A stretch of 64,000 nt of DNA, taken from Glandiceps talaboti. Lineage: Eukaryota; Hemichordata; Enteropneusta; Spengelidae. The stretch is taken from positions 25,062,949 through 25,126,948 of the forward strand of contig NC_135553.1 of NCBI RefSeq assembly GCF_964340395.1, written 5' to 3'. The notes below the pieces were generated by a model. The model worked only from the letters and a program-made list of their open reading frames with translations. It was not told the origin of the DNA and ran no database searches. Below are positions 40,358 through 54,480 of this stretch, one piece after another. The position numbers and the translations under genes are program-made. Every line of letters begins with the position of its first letter. Position 1 is the stretch's first letter.

Positions 40358-43300
40358 TCAATTTAACCTTTTTGAAAAGATATTACCACGGATAATACAA
40401 TTCTGTTCATCTCCAAAATATGTCTTCATTCTGCTACAATCTACTTGTGACATAAGGTTGTCATTACTTGTCGTGTGCTTAGTACTGACAAAACAACTTT
40501 TTGATAACTTATACTTTCCATTGCAGATGGAAAGAAATAACTGGGCAACAAAATTTAATGACCATTCTCAGTAATTATACAATTCCAAAATCTTCACTTA
40601 CTTCTTCCACTTCTTGATTGGCTGTCTGGTGTTCATCTGCCATCTGTGTTCGTGTCATCTTCCGTGACCTTGAGTTCCATCCTGAAAGGAATGAATCAAA
40701 CAATACAGTATAAACTTATTGATGGAATGAAGTAACAGTTATTTAGATTCTAATATTTACTCTTAAAGTTGCCACTACTCAATTTAACCTTTTTGAAAAG
40801 ATATTACCACGGATAATACAATTCTATTCATCTCCAATATTTCTTCATTCTGCTACAATCTACTTGTGACATAAGGTTGTCATTACTTGTCGTGTGCTTA
40901 GTACTGACAAAACAACTTTTTGATAACTTATACTTTCCATTGCAGATGGGAATAAATATTAGGCAACAAAATTTAATGACCATTTTCAATAATTATACAA
41001 TTCCAAAATCTTCACTTACTTCTTCCACTTCTTGATTGGCTGTCTGGTGTTCATCTGCCATCTGTGTTCGTGTCATCTTCCGTGACCTTGAGTTCCATCC
41101 TGAAAGGAATGAATCAAACAATACAGTAAAAACTTATTGATGGAATGAAATAACAGTTATTTAGATTCTAATATTTACTCTTAAAGTTGCCACTACTCAA
41201 TTTAACCTCTTTGAAAAGATATTACCACGGATAATATAATTCTGTTCATCTCCAAAATATTTCTTTATTCTGCTACAATCTACTTGTGACATAAGGTTGT
41301 CATTACTTGTCGTGTGCTTAGTACTAACAAAACAACTTTTTGATAACTTATACATTCCATTGCAGATGGGAAGAAATATTGGGCAACAAAATTTAATGAC
41401 CATTCTCAGTAATTATACAATTCCAAAATCTTCACTTACTTCTTCCACTTCTTGATTGGCTGTCTGGTGTTCATCTGCCATCTGTGTTCGTGTCATCTTC
41501 CGTAACCTTGAGTTCCATCCTGAAAGGAATGAATCAAACAATACAGTATAAACTTATTGATGGAATGAAATAAGTTATTTAGATTCTAATATTTACTCTT
41601 ATTAGTTGCCACTACTCACTTTAACCTTTTTGAAAAGATATTACCACGGATAATACAATTCTGTTCATCTCCAATATTTCTTCATTCTGCTACAATCTAC
41701 TTGTGACATAAGGTTGTCATTACTTGTCGTGTGCTTAGTACTGACAAAAGAACTTTTTGATAACTTATACTTTCCATTGCAGATGGGAATAAATATTGGG
41801 CAACAAAATTTAATGATCATTCACAGTAATTATTTAATTCCAAAATCTTCACTTACTTCTTCCACTTCTTGATTGGCTGTCTGGTGTTCATCTGCCATCT
41901 GTGTTCGTGTCATCTTCCGTGACCTTGAGTTCCATCCTGGAAGGAATGAATCAAACAATACAGTATAAACTTATTGATGGAATGAAATAACAGTTATTTA
42001 GATTCTAATATTTACTCTTAAAGTTGCCACTACTCAATTTAACCTTTTTGAAAAGATATTACCACGGATAATACAATTCTGTTCATCTCCAAAATATGTC
42101 TTCATTCTGCTACAATCTACTTGTGACATAAGGTTGTCATTACTTGTCGTGTACTTAGTACTGACAAAACAACTTTTTGATAACTTATACTTTCCATTGC
42201 AGATGGAAAGAAATAACTGGGCAACAAAATTTAATGACCATTCTCAGTAATTATACAATTCCAAAATCTTCACTTACTTCTTCCACTTCTTGATTGGCTG
42301 TCTGGTGTTCATCTGCCATCTGTGTTCGTGTCATCTTCCGTGACCTTGAGTTCCATCCTGAAAGGAATGAATCAAACAATACAGTATAAACTTATTGATG
42401 GAATGAAGTAACAGTTATTTAGATTCTAATATTTACTCTTAAAGTTGCCACTACTCAATTTAACCTTTTTGAAAAGATATTACCACGGATAATACAATTC
42501 TATTCATCTCCAATATTTCTTCATTCTGCTACAATCTACTTGTGACATAAGGTTGTCATTACTTGTCGTGTGCTTAGTACTGACAAAACAACTTTTTGAT
42601 AACTTATACTTTCCATTACAGATGGGAATAAATATTAGGCAACAAAATTTAATGACCATTTTCAATAATTATACAATTCCAAAATCTTCACTTACTTCTT
42701 CCACTTCTTGATTGGCTGTCTGGTGTTCATCTGCCATCTGTGTTCGTGTCATCTTCCGTGACCTTGAGTTCCATCCTGAAAGGAATGAATCAAACAATAC
42801 AGTATAAACTTATTGATGGAATGAAATAACAGTTATTTAGATTCTAATATTTACTCTTAAAGTTGCCACTACTCAATTTAACCACGGATAATATAATTCT
42901 GTTCATCTCCAAAATATTTCTTTATTTTGCTACAATCTACTTGTGACATAAGGTTGTCATTACTTGTCGTGTGCTTAGTACTGACAAAACAACTTTTTGA
43001 TAACTTATACTTTCCATTGCAGATGGAAAGAAATAACTGGGCAACAAAATTTAATGACCATTCTCAGTAATTATACAATTCCAAAATCTTCACTTACTTC
43101 TTCCACTTCTTGATTGGCTGTCTGGTGTTCATCTGCCATCTGTGTTCGTGTCATCTTCCGTGACCTTGAGTTCCATCCTGAAAGGAATGAATCAAACAAT
43201 ACAGTATAAACTTATTGATGCTATGAAGTAACAGTTATTTAGATTCTAATATTTACTCTTAAAGTTGCCACTACTCAATTTAACCTTTTTGAAAAGATAT

Positions 43301-44115
43301 TACCACGGATAATACAATTCTATTCATCTCCAATATTTCTTCATTCTGCTACAATCTACTTGTGACATAAGGTTGTCATTACTTGTCGTGTGCTTAGTAC
43401 TGACAAAACAACTTTTTGATGACTTATACTTTCCATTGCAGATGGGAATAAATATTAGGCAACAAAATTTAATGACCATTTTCAATAATTATACAATTCC
43501 AAAATCTTCACTTACTTCTTCCACTTCTTGATTGGCTGTCTGGTGTTCATCTGCCATCTGTGTTCGTGTCATCTTCCGTGACCTTGAGTTCCATCCTGAA
43601 AGGAATGAATCAAACAATACAGTATAAACTTATTGATGGAATGAAATAACAGTTATTTAGATTCTAATATTTACTCTTAAAGTTGCCACTACTCAATTTA
43701 ACCTCTTTGAAAAGATATTACCACGGATAATATAATTCTGTTCATCTCCAAAATATTTCTTTATTCTGCTACAATCTACTTGTGACATAAGGTTGTCATT
43801 ACTTGTCGTGTGCTTAGTACTAACAAAACAACTTTTTGATAACTTATACATGTACATTCCATTGCAGATGGGAAGAAATATTGGGCAACAAAATTTAATG
43901 ACCATTCTCAGTAATTATACAATTCCAAAATCTTCACTTACTTCTTCCACTTCTTGATTGGCTGTCTGGTGTTCATCTGCCATCTGTGTTCGTGTCATCT
44001 TCCGTAACCTTGAGTTCCATCCTGAAAGGAATGAATCAAACAATACAGTATAAACTTATTGATGGAATGAAATAAGTTATTTAGATTCTAATATTTACTC
44101 TTATTAGTTGCCACT
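40358..44115. repeat. Satellite segment with repeated two-monomer pairs
   Basis: A pair of types recurs: one with gatggaaagaaataactggg, then one with ctattcatctccaatattt and aatattaggc. Pairs are at 40,358/40,778, 42,035/42,455 and 42,875/43,274. The third pair has the 19-bp deletion in its first unit. Monomers of the tatacattcc type follow the first and third pairs (41,197 and 43,693). The one at 43,693 has a 6-base insertion giving tatacatgtacattcc at about 43,845. Confidence 0.7.
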
Positions 44116-47100
44116 ACTCACTTTAACCTTCTTGAAAAGATATTACCACGGATAATACAATTCTGTTCATCTCCAATATTTCTTCATTCTGCTACAATCT
44201 ACTTGTGACATAAGGTTGCCATTGCTTGTTGTGTGCTTAGTATTGACAAAAGAACTTTTTGATAACTTATACTTTCCATTGCAGATGGGAAGAAATATTG
44301 GGCAACAAAATTTAATGACCATTCTCGGTAATTATACAATTCCAAAATCTTCACTTACTTCTTCCACTTCTTGATTGGCTGTCTGGTGTTCATCTGCCAT
44401 CTGTGTTCGTGTCATCTTCCGTGACCTTGAGTTCCATCCTGAAAGGAATGAATCAAACAATACAGTATAAACTTATTGATGGAATGAAATAACAGTTATT
44501 TAGATTCTAATATTTACTCTTAAAGTTGCCACTACTCAATTTAACCATTTTGAAAAGATATTACCACGGATAATACAATTCTGTTCATCTCCAAAATATT
44601 TCTTCATTCTGCTACAATCTACTTGTGACATAAGGTTGTCATTACTTGTCGTGTGCTTAGTACTGACAAAAGAACTTTTTGATAACTTATACTTTCCATT
44701 GCAGATGGGAATAAATATCGGGCAACAAAATTTAATGACCATTCTCAATAATTATACAATTCCAAAATCTTCACTTACTTCTTCCACTTCTTGATTGGCT
44801 GTCTGGTGTTCATCTGCCATCTGTGTTCGTGTCATCTTCCGTGACCTTGAGTTCCATCCTGAAAGGAATAAATCAAACAATACAGTATAAACTCTTTGAT
44901 GGAATGAAATAACAGTTATTTAGATTCTAATATTTACTCTTAAAGTTGCCACTACTCATTTTAACCTCTTTGAAAAGATATTACCACGGATAATATAATT
45001 CTGTTCATCTCCAAAGTATTTCTTTATTCTGCTACAATCTACTTGTGACATAAGGTTGTCATTACTTGTCTTGTGCTTAGTACTGACAAAAGAATTTTTT
45101 GATAACTTATACTTTCCATTGCAGATGGGAAGAAATATTGGGCAACAAAATTTAATGACCATTCTCATTAATTATACAATTCCAAAATCTTCACTTACTT
45201 CTTCCACTTCTTGATTGGCTGTCTGGTGTTCATCTGCCATCTGTGTTCGTGTCATCTTCCGTGACCTTGAGTTCCATCCTGAAAGGAATGAATCAAACAA
45301 TACAGTATAAAGTTATTAATGGAATAAAATAACAGTTATTTAGATTCTAATATTTACTCTTAAAGTTGCCACTACTCAATTTAACCTTTTTGAAAAGATA
45401 TTACCACGGATAATATAATTCTGTTCATCTCCAAAATATTTCTTTATTCTGCTACAATCTACTTGTGACATAAGGTTGTCATTACTTGTCGTGTGCTTAG
45501 TACTGACAAAAGAATTTTTTGATAACTTATACTTTCCATTGCAGATGGGAAGAAATACTGGGCAACAAAATTTAATGACCATTCTCAGTAATTATACAAT
45601 TCCAAAATCTTCACTTACTTCTTCCACTTCTTGATTGGCTGTCTGGTGTTCATCTGCCATCTGTGTTCGTGTCATCTTCCGTGACCTTGAGTTCCATCCT
45701 GAAAGGAATAAATCAAACAATACAGTATAAACTTATTGATGGAATGAAATAACAGTTATTTAGATTCTAATATTTACTCTTAAAGTTGCCACTACTCAAT
45801 TTAACCACGGATAATACAATTCTGTTCATCTCCAAAATATTTCTTCATTCTGCTACAATCTACTTGTGACATAAGGTTGTCATTACTTGTCGTGTGCTTA
45901 GTACTGACAAAAGAACTTTTTGATAACTTATACTTTCCTTTGCAGATGGAAAGAAATACTGGGCAACAAAATTTAATGACCATTCTCAGTAATTATACAA
46001 TTGCAAAATCTTCACTTACTTCTTCCACTTCTTGATTGGCTGTCTGGTGTTCATCTGCCATCTGTGTTCGTGTCATCTTCCGTGACCTTGAGTTCCATCC
46101 TGAAAGGAATGAATCAAACAATACAGTATAAACTCTTTGATGGAATGAAATAACAGTTATTTAGATTCTAATATTTATTCTTAAAGTTGCCACTACTCAA
46201 TTTAACCTCTTTGAAAAGATATTACCACGGATAATATAATTCTGTTCATCTCCAAAATATTTCTTTATTCTGCTACAATCTACTTGTGACATAAGGTTGT
46301 CATTACTTGCCGTGTGCTTAGTACTGACAAAAGAACTTTTTGATAACTTATACTTTCCATTGCAGATGGGAAGAAATATTGGGCAACAAAATTTAATGAC
46401 CATTCTCAGTAATTATACAATTCCAAAATCTTCACTTACTTCTTCCACTTCTTGATTGGCTGTCTGGTGTTCATCTGTCATCTGTGTTCGTGTCATCTTC
46501 CGTGAAATTGAGTTCCATCCTGAAAGGAATGAATCAAACAATACAGTATAAACTTATTGATGGAATGAAATAAGTTATTTAGATTCTAATATTTACTCTT
46601 ATAAGTTGCCACTACTCACTTTAACCTTTTTGAAAAGATATTACCACGGATAATACAATTCTATTCATCTCCAATATTTCTTCATTCTGCTACAATCTAC
46701 TTGTAACATAAGGTTGCCATTGCTTGTTGTGTGCTTAGTACTGACAAAAGAACTTTTCTATAACTTATACTTTCCATTGCAGATGGGAAGAAATATTGGG
46801 CAACAAAATTTAATGATCATTCACAGTAATTATTTAATTCCAAAATCTTCACTTACTTCTTCCACTTCTTGATTGGCTGTCTGGTGTTCATCTGCCATCT
46901 GTGTTCGTGTCATCTTCCGTGACCTTGAGTTAAATCCTGAAAGGAATGAATCAAACAATACAGTATAAACTTATTGGTTGAATGAAATAAGAGTTATTTA
47001 GATTCTAATATTTATTCTTAAAGTTCCCACTATTGAATTTAACCTTTTTGAAAAGATATTATCAGGGATAATACAATTCTGTTCATCTCCAAAATATGTC

Positions 47101-47453
47101 TTCATTCTGCTACAATCTACTTGTGACATAAGGTTGTCATTACTTGTCGTGTGCTTAGTACTGACAAAAGAACTTTTCTATAACTTATACTTTCCATTGC
47201 AGATGGGAAGAAATATTGGGCAACAAAATTTAATGATCATTCACAGTAATTATTTAATTCCAAAATCTTCACTTACTTCTTCCACTTCTTGATTGGCTGT
47301 CTGGTGTTCATCTGCCATCTGTGTTCGTGTCATCTTCCGTGACCTTGAGTTCCATCCTGAAAGGAATGAATCAAACAATACAGTATAAACTTATTGGTGG
47401 AATGAAATACGAGTTATTTAGATTCTAATATTTATTCTTAAAGTTGCCACTAC
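44116..47453. repeat. Satellite segment, mixed and more diverged monomers
   Basis: Here the order of types is less regular. Units at 44,536 and 44,956 resemble those at 22,390 and 22,810. The 45,376-46,196 stretch contains forms with gatgggaagaaatactggg and tttcctttgcag, and a 19-bp deletion unit (about 45,798). From 46,197 the monomers resemble the cttgccgtgtgc, cttttctataac and tatcaggg types, with extra private substitutions such as ttaaatcctg (46,931) and ttggttgaatg (46,974). Confidence 0.7.
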
Positions 47454-50400
47454 TCAATTTAACCTTTTTGAAAAGATATTATCAGGGATAATACAATTCT
47501 GTTCATCTCCAAAATATGTCTTCATTCTGCTACAATCTACTTGTGACATAAGGTTGTCATTACTTGTCGTGTGCTTAGTACTGACAAAAGAACTTTTTGA
47601 TAACTTATACTTTCCATTGCAGATGGGAATAAATATTGGGCAACAAAATTTAATGATCATTCACAGTAATTATTTAATTCCAAAATCTTCACTTACTTCT
47701 TCCACTTCTTGATTGGCTGTCTGGTGTTCATCTGCCATCTGTGTTCGTGTCATCTTCCGTGACCTCGAGTTCCATCCTGAAAGAAATGAATCAAACAATA
47801 CAGTATAAACTTATTGATGGACTGAAATAACAGTTATTTAGATTCTAATATTTACTCTTAAAGTTGCCACTACTGAATTTAATCTTTTTGAAAAGATATT
47901 ACCACGGATAATACAATTCTGTTCATCTCCAAAATATTTCTTTATTCTGCTACAATCTACTTGTGACATAAGGTTGTCATTACTTGTCTTGTGCTTAGTA
48001 CTGACAAAAGAACTTTTTGATAACTTATACTTTCCATTGCAGATGGAAAGAAATACTGGGCAACAAAATTTAATGACCATTCTCAGTAATTATACAATTC
48101 CAAAATCTTCACTTACTTCTTCCACTTCTTGATTGGCTGTCTGGTGTTCATCTGCCATCTGTGTTCGTGTCATCTTCCGTGACCTTGAGTTCCATCCTGA
48201 AAGGAATGAATCAAACAATACAGTATAAACTTATTGATGGAATGAAATAACAGTTATTTAGATTCTAATACTTACTCTTAAAGTTGCCACTACTCAATTT
48301 AACCATTTTGAAAAGATATTACCATGGATAATACAATTCTGTTCATCTCCAAAGTATTTCTTTATTCTGCTACAATCTACTTGTGACATAAGGTTGTCAT
48401 TACTTGTCGTGTGCTTAGTACTGACAAAAGAACTTTTTGATAAATTATACTTTCCATTGCAGATGGGAAAAGAATATTGGGCAACAAAATTTAATGACCA
48501 TTCTCAGTAATTATACAATTCAAAAATCTTCACTTACTTCTTCCACTTCTTGATTGGCTGTCTGGTGTTCATCTGCCATCTGTGTTCGTGTCATCTTCCG
48601 TGACCTTGAGTTCCATCCTGAAAGGAATGAATCAAATAATACAGTACAAACTTATTGATGGAATGAAATAACAGTTATTTAGATTCTAATATTTACTCTT
48701 AAAGTTGCCACTACTCAATTTAACCTTTTTGAAAAGATATTACAACGGATAATATAATTCTGTTCATCTCCGAAATATTTCTTTATTCTGCTACAATCTA
48801 CTTGTGACATAAGGTTGTCATTACTTGTCTTGTGCTTAGTATTGACAAAAGAATTTTTTGATAACTTATACTTTCCATTGCAGATGGGAAGAAATACTGG
48901 GCAACAAAATTTATTGACCATTCTCAGTAATTATACAATTCCAAAATCTTCACTTACTTCTTCCACTTCTTGATTGGCTGTCTGGTGTTCATCTTCCATC
49001 TGTGTTCGTGTCATCTTCCGTGACCTTGAGTTCAATCCTGAAAGGAATAAATCAAACAATACAGTATAAACTTATTGATGGAATGAAATAACAGTTATTT
49101 AGATTCTAATATTTACTCTTAAAGTTGCCACTACTCAATTTAACCTCTTTGAAAAGATATTACCACGGATAATATAATTCTGTTCATCTCCAAAATATTT
49201 CTTTATTCTGCTACAATCTACTTGTGACATAAGGTTGTCATTACTTGCCGTGTGCTTAGTACTGACAAAAGAACTTTTTGATAACTTATACTTTCCATTG
49301 CAGATGGGAAGAAATATTGGGCAAGAAAATTTAATGACCATTCTCAGTAATTATACAATTCCAAAATCTTCACTTACTTCTTCCACTTCTTGATTGGCTG
49401 TTTGGTGTTCATCTGTCATCTGTGTTCGTGTCATCTTCCGTGAAATTGAGTTCCATCCTGAAAGGAATGAATCAAACAATACAGTATAAACTTATTGGTG
49501 GAATGAAATAAGAGTTATTTAGATTCTAATATTTATTCTTAAAGTTCCCACTACTCAATTTAACCTTTTTGAAAAGATATTATCAGGGATAATACAATTC
49601 TGTTCATCTCCAAAATATGTCTTCATTCTGCTACAATCTACTTGTGACATAAGGTTGTCATTACTTGTCTTGTGCTTAGTATTGACAAAAGAATTTTTTG
49701 ATAACTTATACTTTCCATTGCAGATGGGAAGAAATACTGGGCAACAAAATTTATTGACCATTCTCAGTAATTATACAATTCCAAAATCTTCACTTACTTC
49801 TTCCACTTCTTGATTGGCTGTCTGGTGTTCATCTTCCATCTGTGTTCGTGTCATCTTCCGTGACCTTGAGTTCAATCCTGAAAGGAATAAATCAAACAAT
49901 ACAGTATAAACTTATTGATGGAATGAAATAACAGTTATTTAGATTCTAATATTTACTCTTAAAGTTGCCACTACTCAATTTAACCTCTTTGAAAAGATAT
50001 TACCACGGATAATATAATTCTGTTCATCTCCAAAATATTTCTTTATTCTGCTACAATCTACTTGTGACATAAGGTTGTCATTACTTGCCGTGTGCTTAGT
50101 ACTGACAAAAGAACTTTTTGATAACTTATACTTTCCATTGCAGATGGGAAGAAATATTGGGCAAGAAAATTTAATGACCATTCTCAGTAATTATACAATT
50201 CCAAAATCTTCACTTACTTCTTCCACTTCTTGATTGGCTGTTTGGTGTTCATCTGTCATCTGTGTTCGTGTCATCTTCCGTGAAATTGAGTTCCATCCTG
50301 AAAGGAATGAATCAAACAATACAGTATAAACTTATTGGTGGAATGAAATAAGAGTTATTTAGATTCTAATATTTATTCTTAAAGTTCCCACTACTCAATT

Positions 50401-53400
50401 TAACCTTTTTGAAAAGATATTATCAGGGATAATACAATTCTGTTCATCTCCAAAATATGTCTTCATTCTGCTACAATCTACTTGTGACATAAGGTTGTCA
50501 TTACTTGTCGTGTGCTTAGTACTGACAAAAGAACTTTTTGATAACTTATACTTTCCATTGCAGATGGGAATAAATATTGGGCAACAAAATTTAATGATCA
50601 TTCACAGTAATTATTTAATTCCAAAATCTTCACTTACTTCTTCCACTTCTTGATTGGCTGTCTGGTGTTCATCTGCCATCTGTGTTCGTGTCATCTTCCG
50701 TGACCTCGAGTTCCATCCTGAAAGAAATGAATCAAACAATACAGTATAAACTTATTGATGGACTGAAATAACAGTTATTTAGATTCTAATATTTACTCTT
50801 AAAGTTGCCACTACTGAATTTAATCTTTTTGAAAAGATATTACCACGGATAATACAATTCTGTTCATCTCCAAAATATTTCTTTATTCTGCTACAATCTA
50901 CTTGTGACATAAGGTTGTCATTACTTGTCTTGTGCTTAGTACTGACAAAAGAACTTTTTGATAACTTATACTTTCCATTGCAGATGGAAAGAAATACTGG
51001 GCAACAAAATTTAATGACCATTCTCAGTAATTATACAATTCCAAAATCTTCACTTACTTCTTCCACTTCTTGATTGGCTGTCTGGTGTTCATCTGCCATC
51101 TGTGTTCGTGTCATCTTCCGTGACCTTGAGTTCCATCCTGAAAGGAATGAATCAAACAATACAGTATAAACTTATTGATGGAATGAAATAACAGTTATTT
51201 AGATTCTAATACTTACTCTTAAAGTTGCCACTACTCAATTTAACCATTTTGAAAAGATATTACCATGGATAATACAATTCTGTTCATCTCCAAAGTATTT
51301 CTTTATTCTGCTACAATCTACTTGTGACATAAGGTTGTCATTACTTGTCGTGTGCTTAGTACTGACAAAAGAACTTTTTGATAAATTATACTTTCCATTG
51401 CAGATGGGAAAAGAATATTGGGCAACAAAATTTAATGACCATTCTCAGTAATTATACAATTCAAAAATCTTCACTTACTTCTTCCACTTCTTGATTGGCT
51501 GTCTGGTGTTCATCTGCCATCTGTGTTCGTGTCATCTTCCGTGACCTTGAGTTCCATCCTGAAAGGAATGAATCAAATAATACAGTACAAACTTATTGAT
51601 GGAATGAAATAACAGTTATTTAGATTCTAATATTTACTCTTAAAGTTGCCACTACTCAATTTAACCTTTTTGAAAAGATATTACAACGGATAATATAATT
51701 CTGTTCATCTCCGAAATATTTCTTTATTCTGCTACAATCTACTTGTGACATAAGGTTGTCATTACTTGTCTTGTGCTTAGTATTGACAAAAGAATTTTTT
51801 GATAACTTATACTTTCCATTGCAGATGGGAAGAAATACTGGGCAACAAAATTTATTGACCATTCTCAGTAATTATACAATTCCAAAATCTTCACTTACTT
51901 CTTCCACTTCTTGATTGGCTGTCTGGTGTTCATCTTCCATCTGTGTTCGTGTCATCTTCCGTGACCTTGAGTTCAATCCTGAAAGGAATAAATCAAACAA
52001 TACAGTATAAACTTATTGATGGAATGAAATAACAGTTATTTAGATTCTAATATTTACTCTTAAAGTTGCCACTACTCAATTTAACCTCTTTGAAAAGATA
52101 TTACCACGGATAATATAATTCTGTTCATCTCCAAAATATTTCTTTATTCTGCTACAATCTACTTGTGACATAAGGTTGTCATTACTTGCCGTGTGCTTAG
52201 TACTGACAAAAGAACTTTTTGATAACTTATACTTTCCATTGCAGATGGGAAGAAATATTGGGCAAGAAAATTTAATGACCATTCTCAGTAATTATACAAT
52301 TCCAAAATCTTCACTTACTTCTTCCACTTCTTGATTGGCTGTTTGGTGTTCATCTGTCATCTGTGTTCGTGTCATCTTCCGTGAAATTGAGTTCCATCCT
52401 GAAAGGAATGAATCAAACAATACAGTATAAACTTATTGGTGGAATGAAATAAGAGTTATTTAGATTCTAATATTTATTCTTAAAGTTCCCACTACTCAAT
52501 TTAACCTTTTTGAAAAGATATTATCAGGGATAATACAATTCTGTTCATCTCCAAAATATGTCTTCATTCTGCTACAATCTACTTGTGACATAAGGTTGTC
52601 ATTACTTGTCTTGTGCTTAGTATTGACAAAAGAATTTTTTGATAACTTATACTTTCCATTGCAGATGGGAAGAAATACTGGGCAACAAAATTTATTGACC
52701 ATTCTCAGTAATTATACAATTCCAAAATCTTCACTTACTTCTTCCACTTCTTGATTGGCTGTCTGGTGTTCATCTTCCATCTGTGTTCGTGTCATCTTCC
52801 GTGACCTTGAGTTCAATCCTGAAAGGAATAAATCAAACAATACAGTATAAACTTATTGATGGAATGAAATAACAGTTATTTAGATTCTAATATTTACTCT
52901 TAAAGTTGCCACTACTCAATTTAACCTCTTTGAAAAGATATTACCACGGATAATATAATTCTGTTCATCTCCAAAATATTTCTTTATTCTGCTACAATCT
53001 ACTTGTGACATAAGGTTGTCATTACTTGCCGTGTGCTTAGTACTGACAAAAGAACTTTTTGATAACTTATACTTTCCATTGCAGATGGGAAGAAATATTG
53101 GGCAAGAAAATTTAATGACCATTCTCAGTAATTATACAATTCCAAAATCTTCACTTACTTCTTCCACTTCTTGATTGGCTGTTTGGTGTTCATCTGTCAT
53201 CTGTGTTCGTGTCATCTTCCGTGAAATTGAGTTCCATCCTGAAAGGAATGAATCAAACAATACAGTATAAACTTATTGGTGGAATGAAATAAGAGTTATT
53301 TAGATTCTAATATTTATTCTTAAAGTTCCCACTACTCAATTTAACCTTTTTGAAAAGATATTATCAGGGATAATACAATTCTGTTCATCTCCAAAATATG

Positions 53401-53757
53401 TCTTCATTCTGCTACAATCTACTTGTGACATAAGGTTGTCATTACTTGTCTTGTGCTTAGTATTGACAAAAGAATTTTTTGATAACTTATACTTTCCATT
53501 GCAGATGGGAAGAAATACTGGGCAACAAAATTTATTGACCATTCTCAGTAATTATACAATTCCAAAATCTTCACTTACTTCTTCCACTTCTTGATTGGCT
53601 GTCTGGTGTTCATCTGCCATCTGTGTTCGTGTCATCTTCCGTGACCTTGAGTTCCATCCTCAAAGGAATAAATCAAACAATACAGTATAAACTTATTGAT
53701 GGAATGAAATAACAGTTATTTAGATTCTAATATTTACTCTTAAAGTTGCCACTACTC
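47454..53757. repeat. 7-mer HOR of 2,941 bp with nested 840-bp dimers
   Basis: Seven monomers at about 47,454-50,394 recur at 50,395-53,335 with offset 2,941. They share private changes such as gacctcgag, ttgatggactgaa, taaattatac, gatgggaaaagaatattggg and accatggataat. Inside each copy, a two-monomer unit of 840 bp is repeated: 49,135/49,555 recurs at 49,975, and 52,076/52,496 recurs at 52,916/53,336. The dimer contains gcaagaaaatttaatg and tttattgaccattc forms not seen elsewhere. The second monomer of the dimer is a recombinant of two types. Confidence 0.8.
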
Positions 53758-54480
53758 AATTTAACCACGGATAATATAATTCTGTTCATCTCCAAAATAT
53801 TTCTTTATCCTGCTACAATCTACTTGTGACATAAGGTTGTCATTACTTGTCGTGTGCTTAGTACTAACAAAACAACTTTTTGATAACTTATACTTTCCAT
53901 TGCAGATGGGAAGAAATATTGGGCAACAAAATTTAATGACCATTCTCAGTAATTATACAATTGCAAAATCTTCACTTACTTCTTCCACTTCTTGATTGGC
54001 TGTTTGGTGTTCATCTGTCATCTGTGTTCGTGTCATCTTCCGTGAAATTGAGTTCCATCCTTGAAGGAATGAATCAAACAATACAGTATAAACTTATTGA
54101 TGGAATGAAATAACAGTTATTTAGATTCTAATATTTACTCTTAAAAGTTGCCACTACTCAATTTAACCCTTTTGAAAAGATATTACCACGGATAATATAA
54201 TTCTGTTCATCTCCAAAATATTTCTTTATTCTGCTACAATCTACTTGTGACATAAGGTTGTCATTACTTGTCGTGTGCTTAGTACTGACAAAAGAACTTT
54301 TTGATAACTTATACTTTCCATTGCAGATGGGAAAAAATATTGGGCAACAAAATTTAATGACCATTCTCAGTAATTATACAATTCCAAAATCTTCACTTAC
54401 TTCTTCCACTTCTTGATTGGCTGTCTGGTGTTCATCTGCCATCAGTGTTCGTGTCATCTTCCGTGACCTTGAGTTCCATC
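53758..54480. repeat. Satellite monomers flanking the rearranged patch
   Basis: Two monomers: a 401-bp unit with the 19-bp deletion at 53,758, with cctcaaagg in its cassette acceptor, and a unit at 54,158 with one extra a in cttaaaagttgcc. The latter introduces the gatgggaaaaaat form and the catcagtgttcg form, which then recur to about 60.7 kb. Confidence 0.7.
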
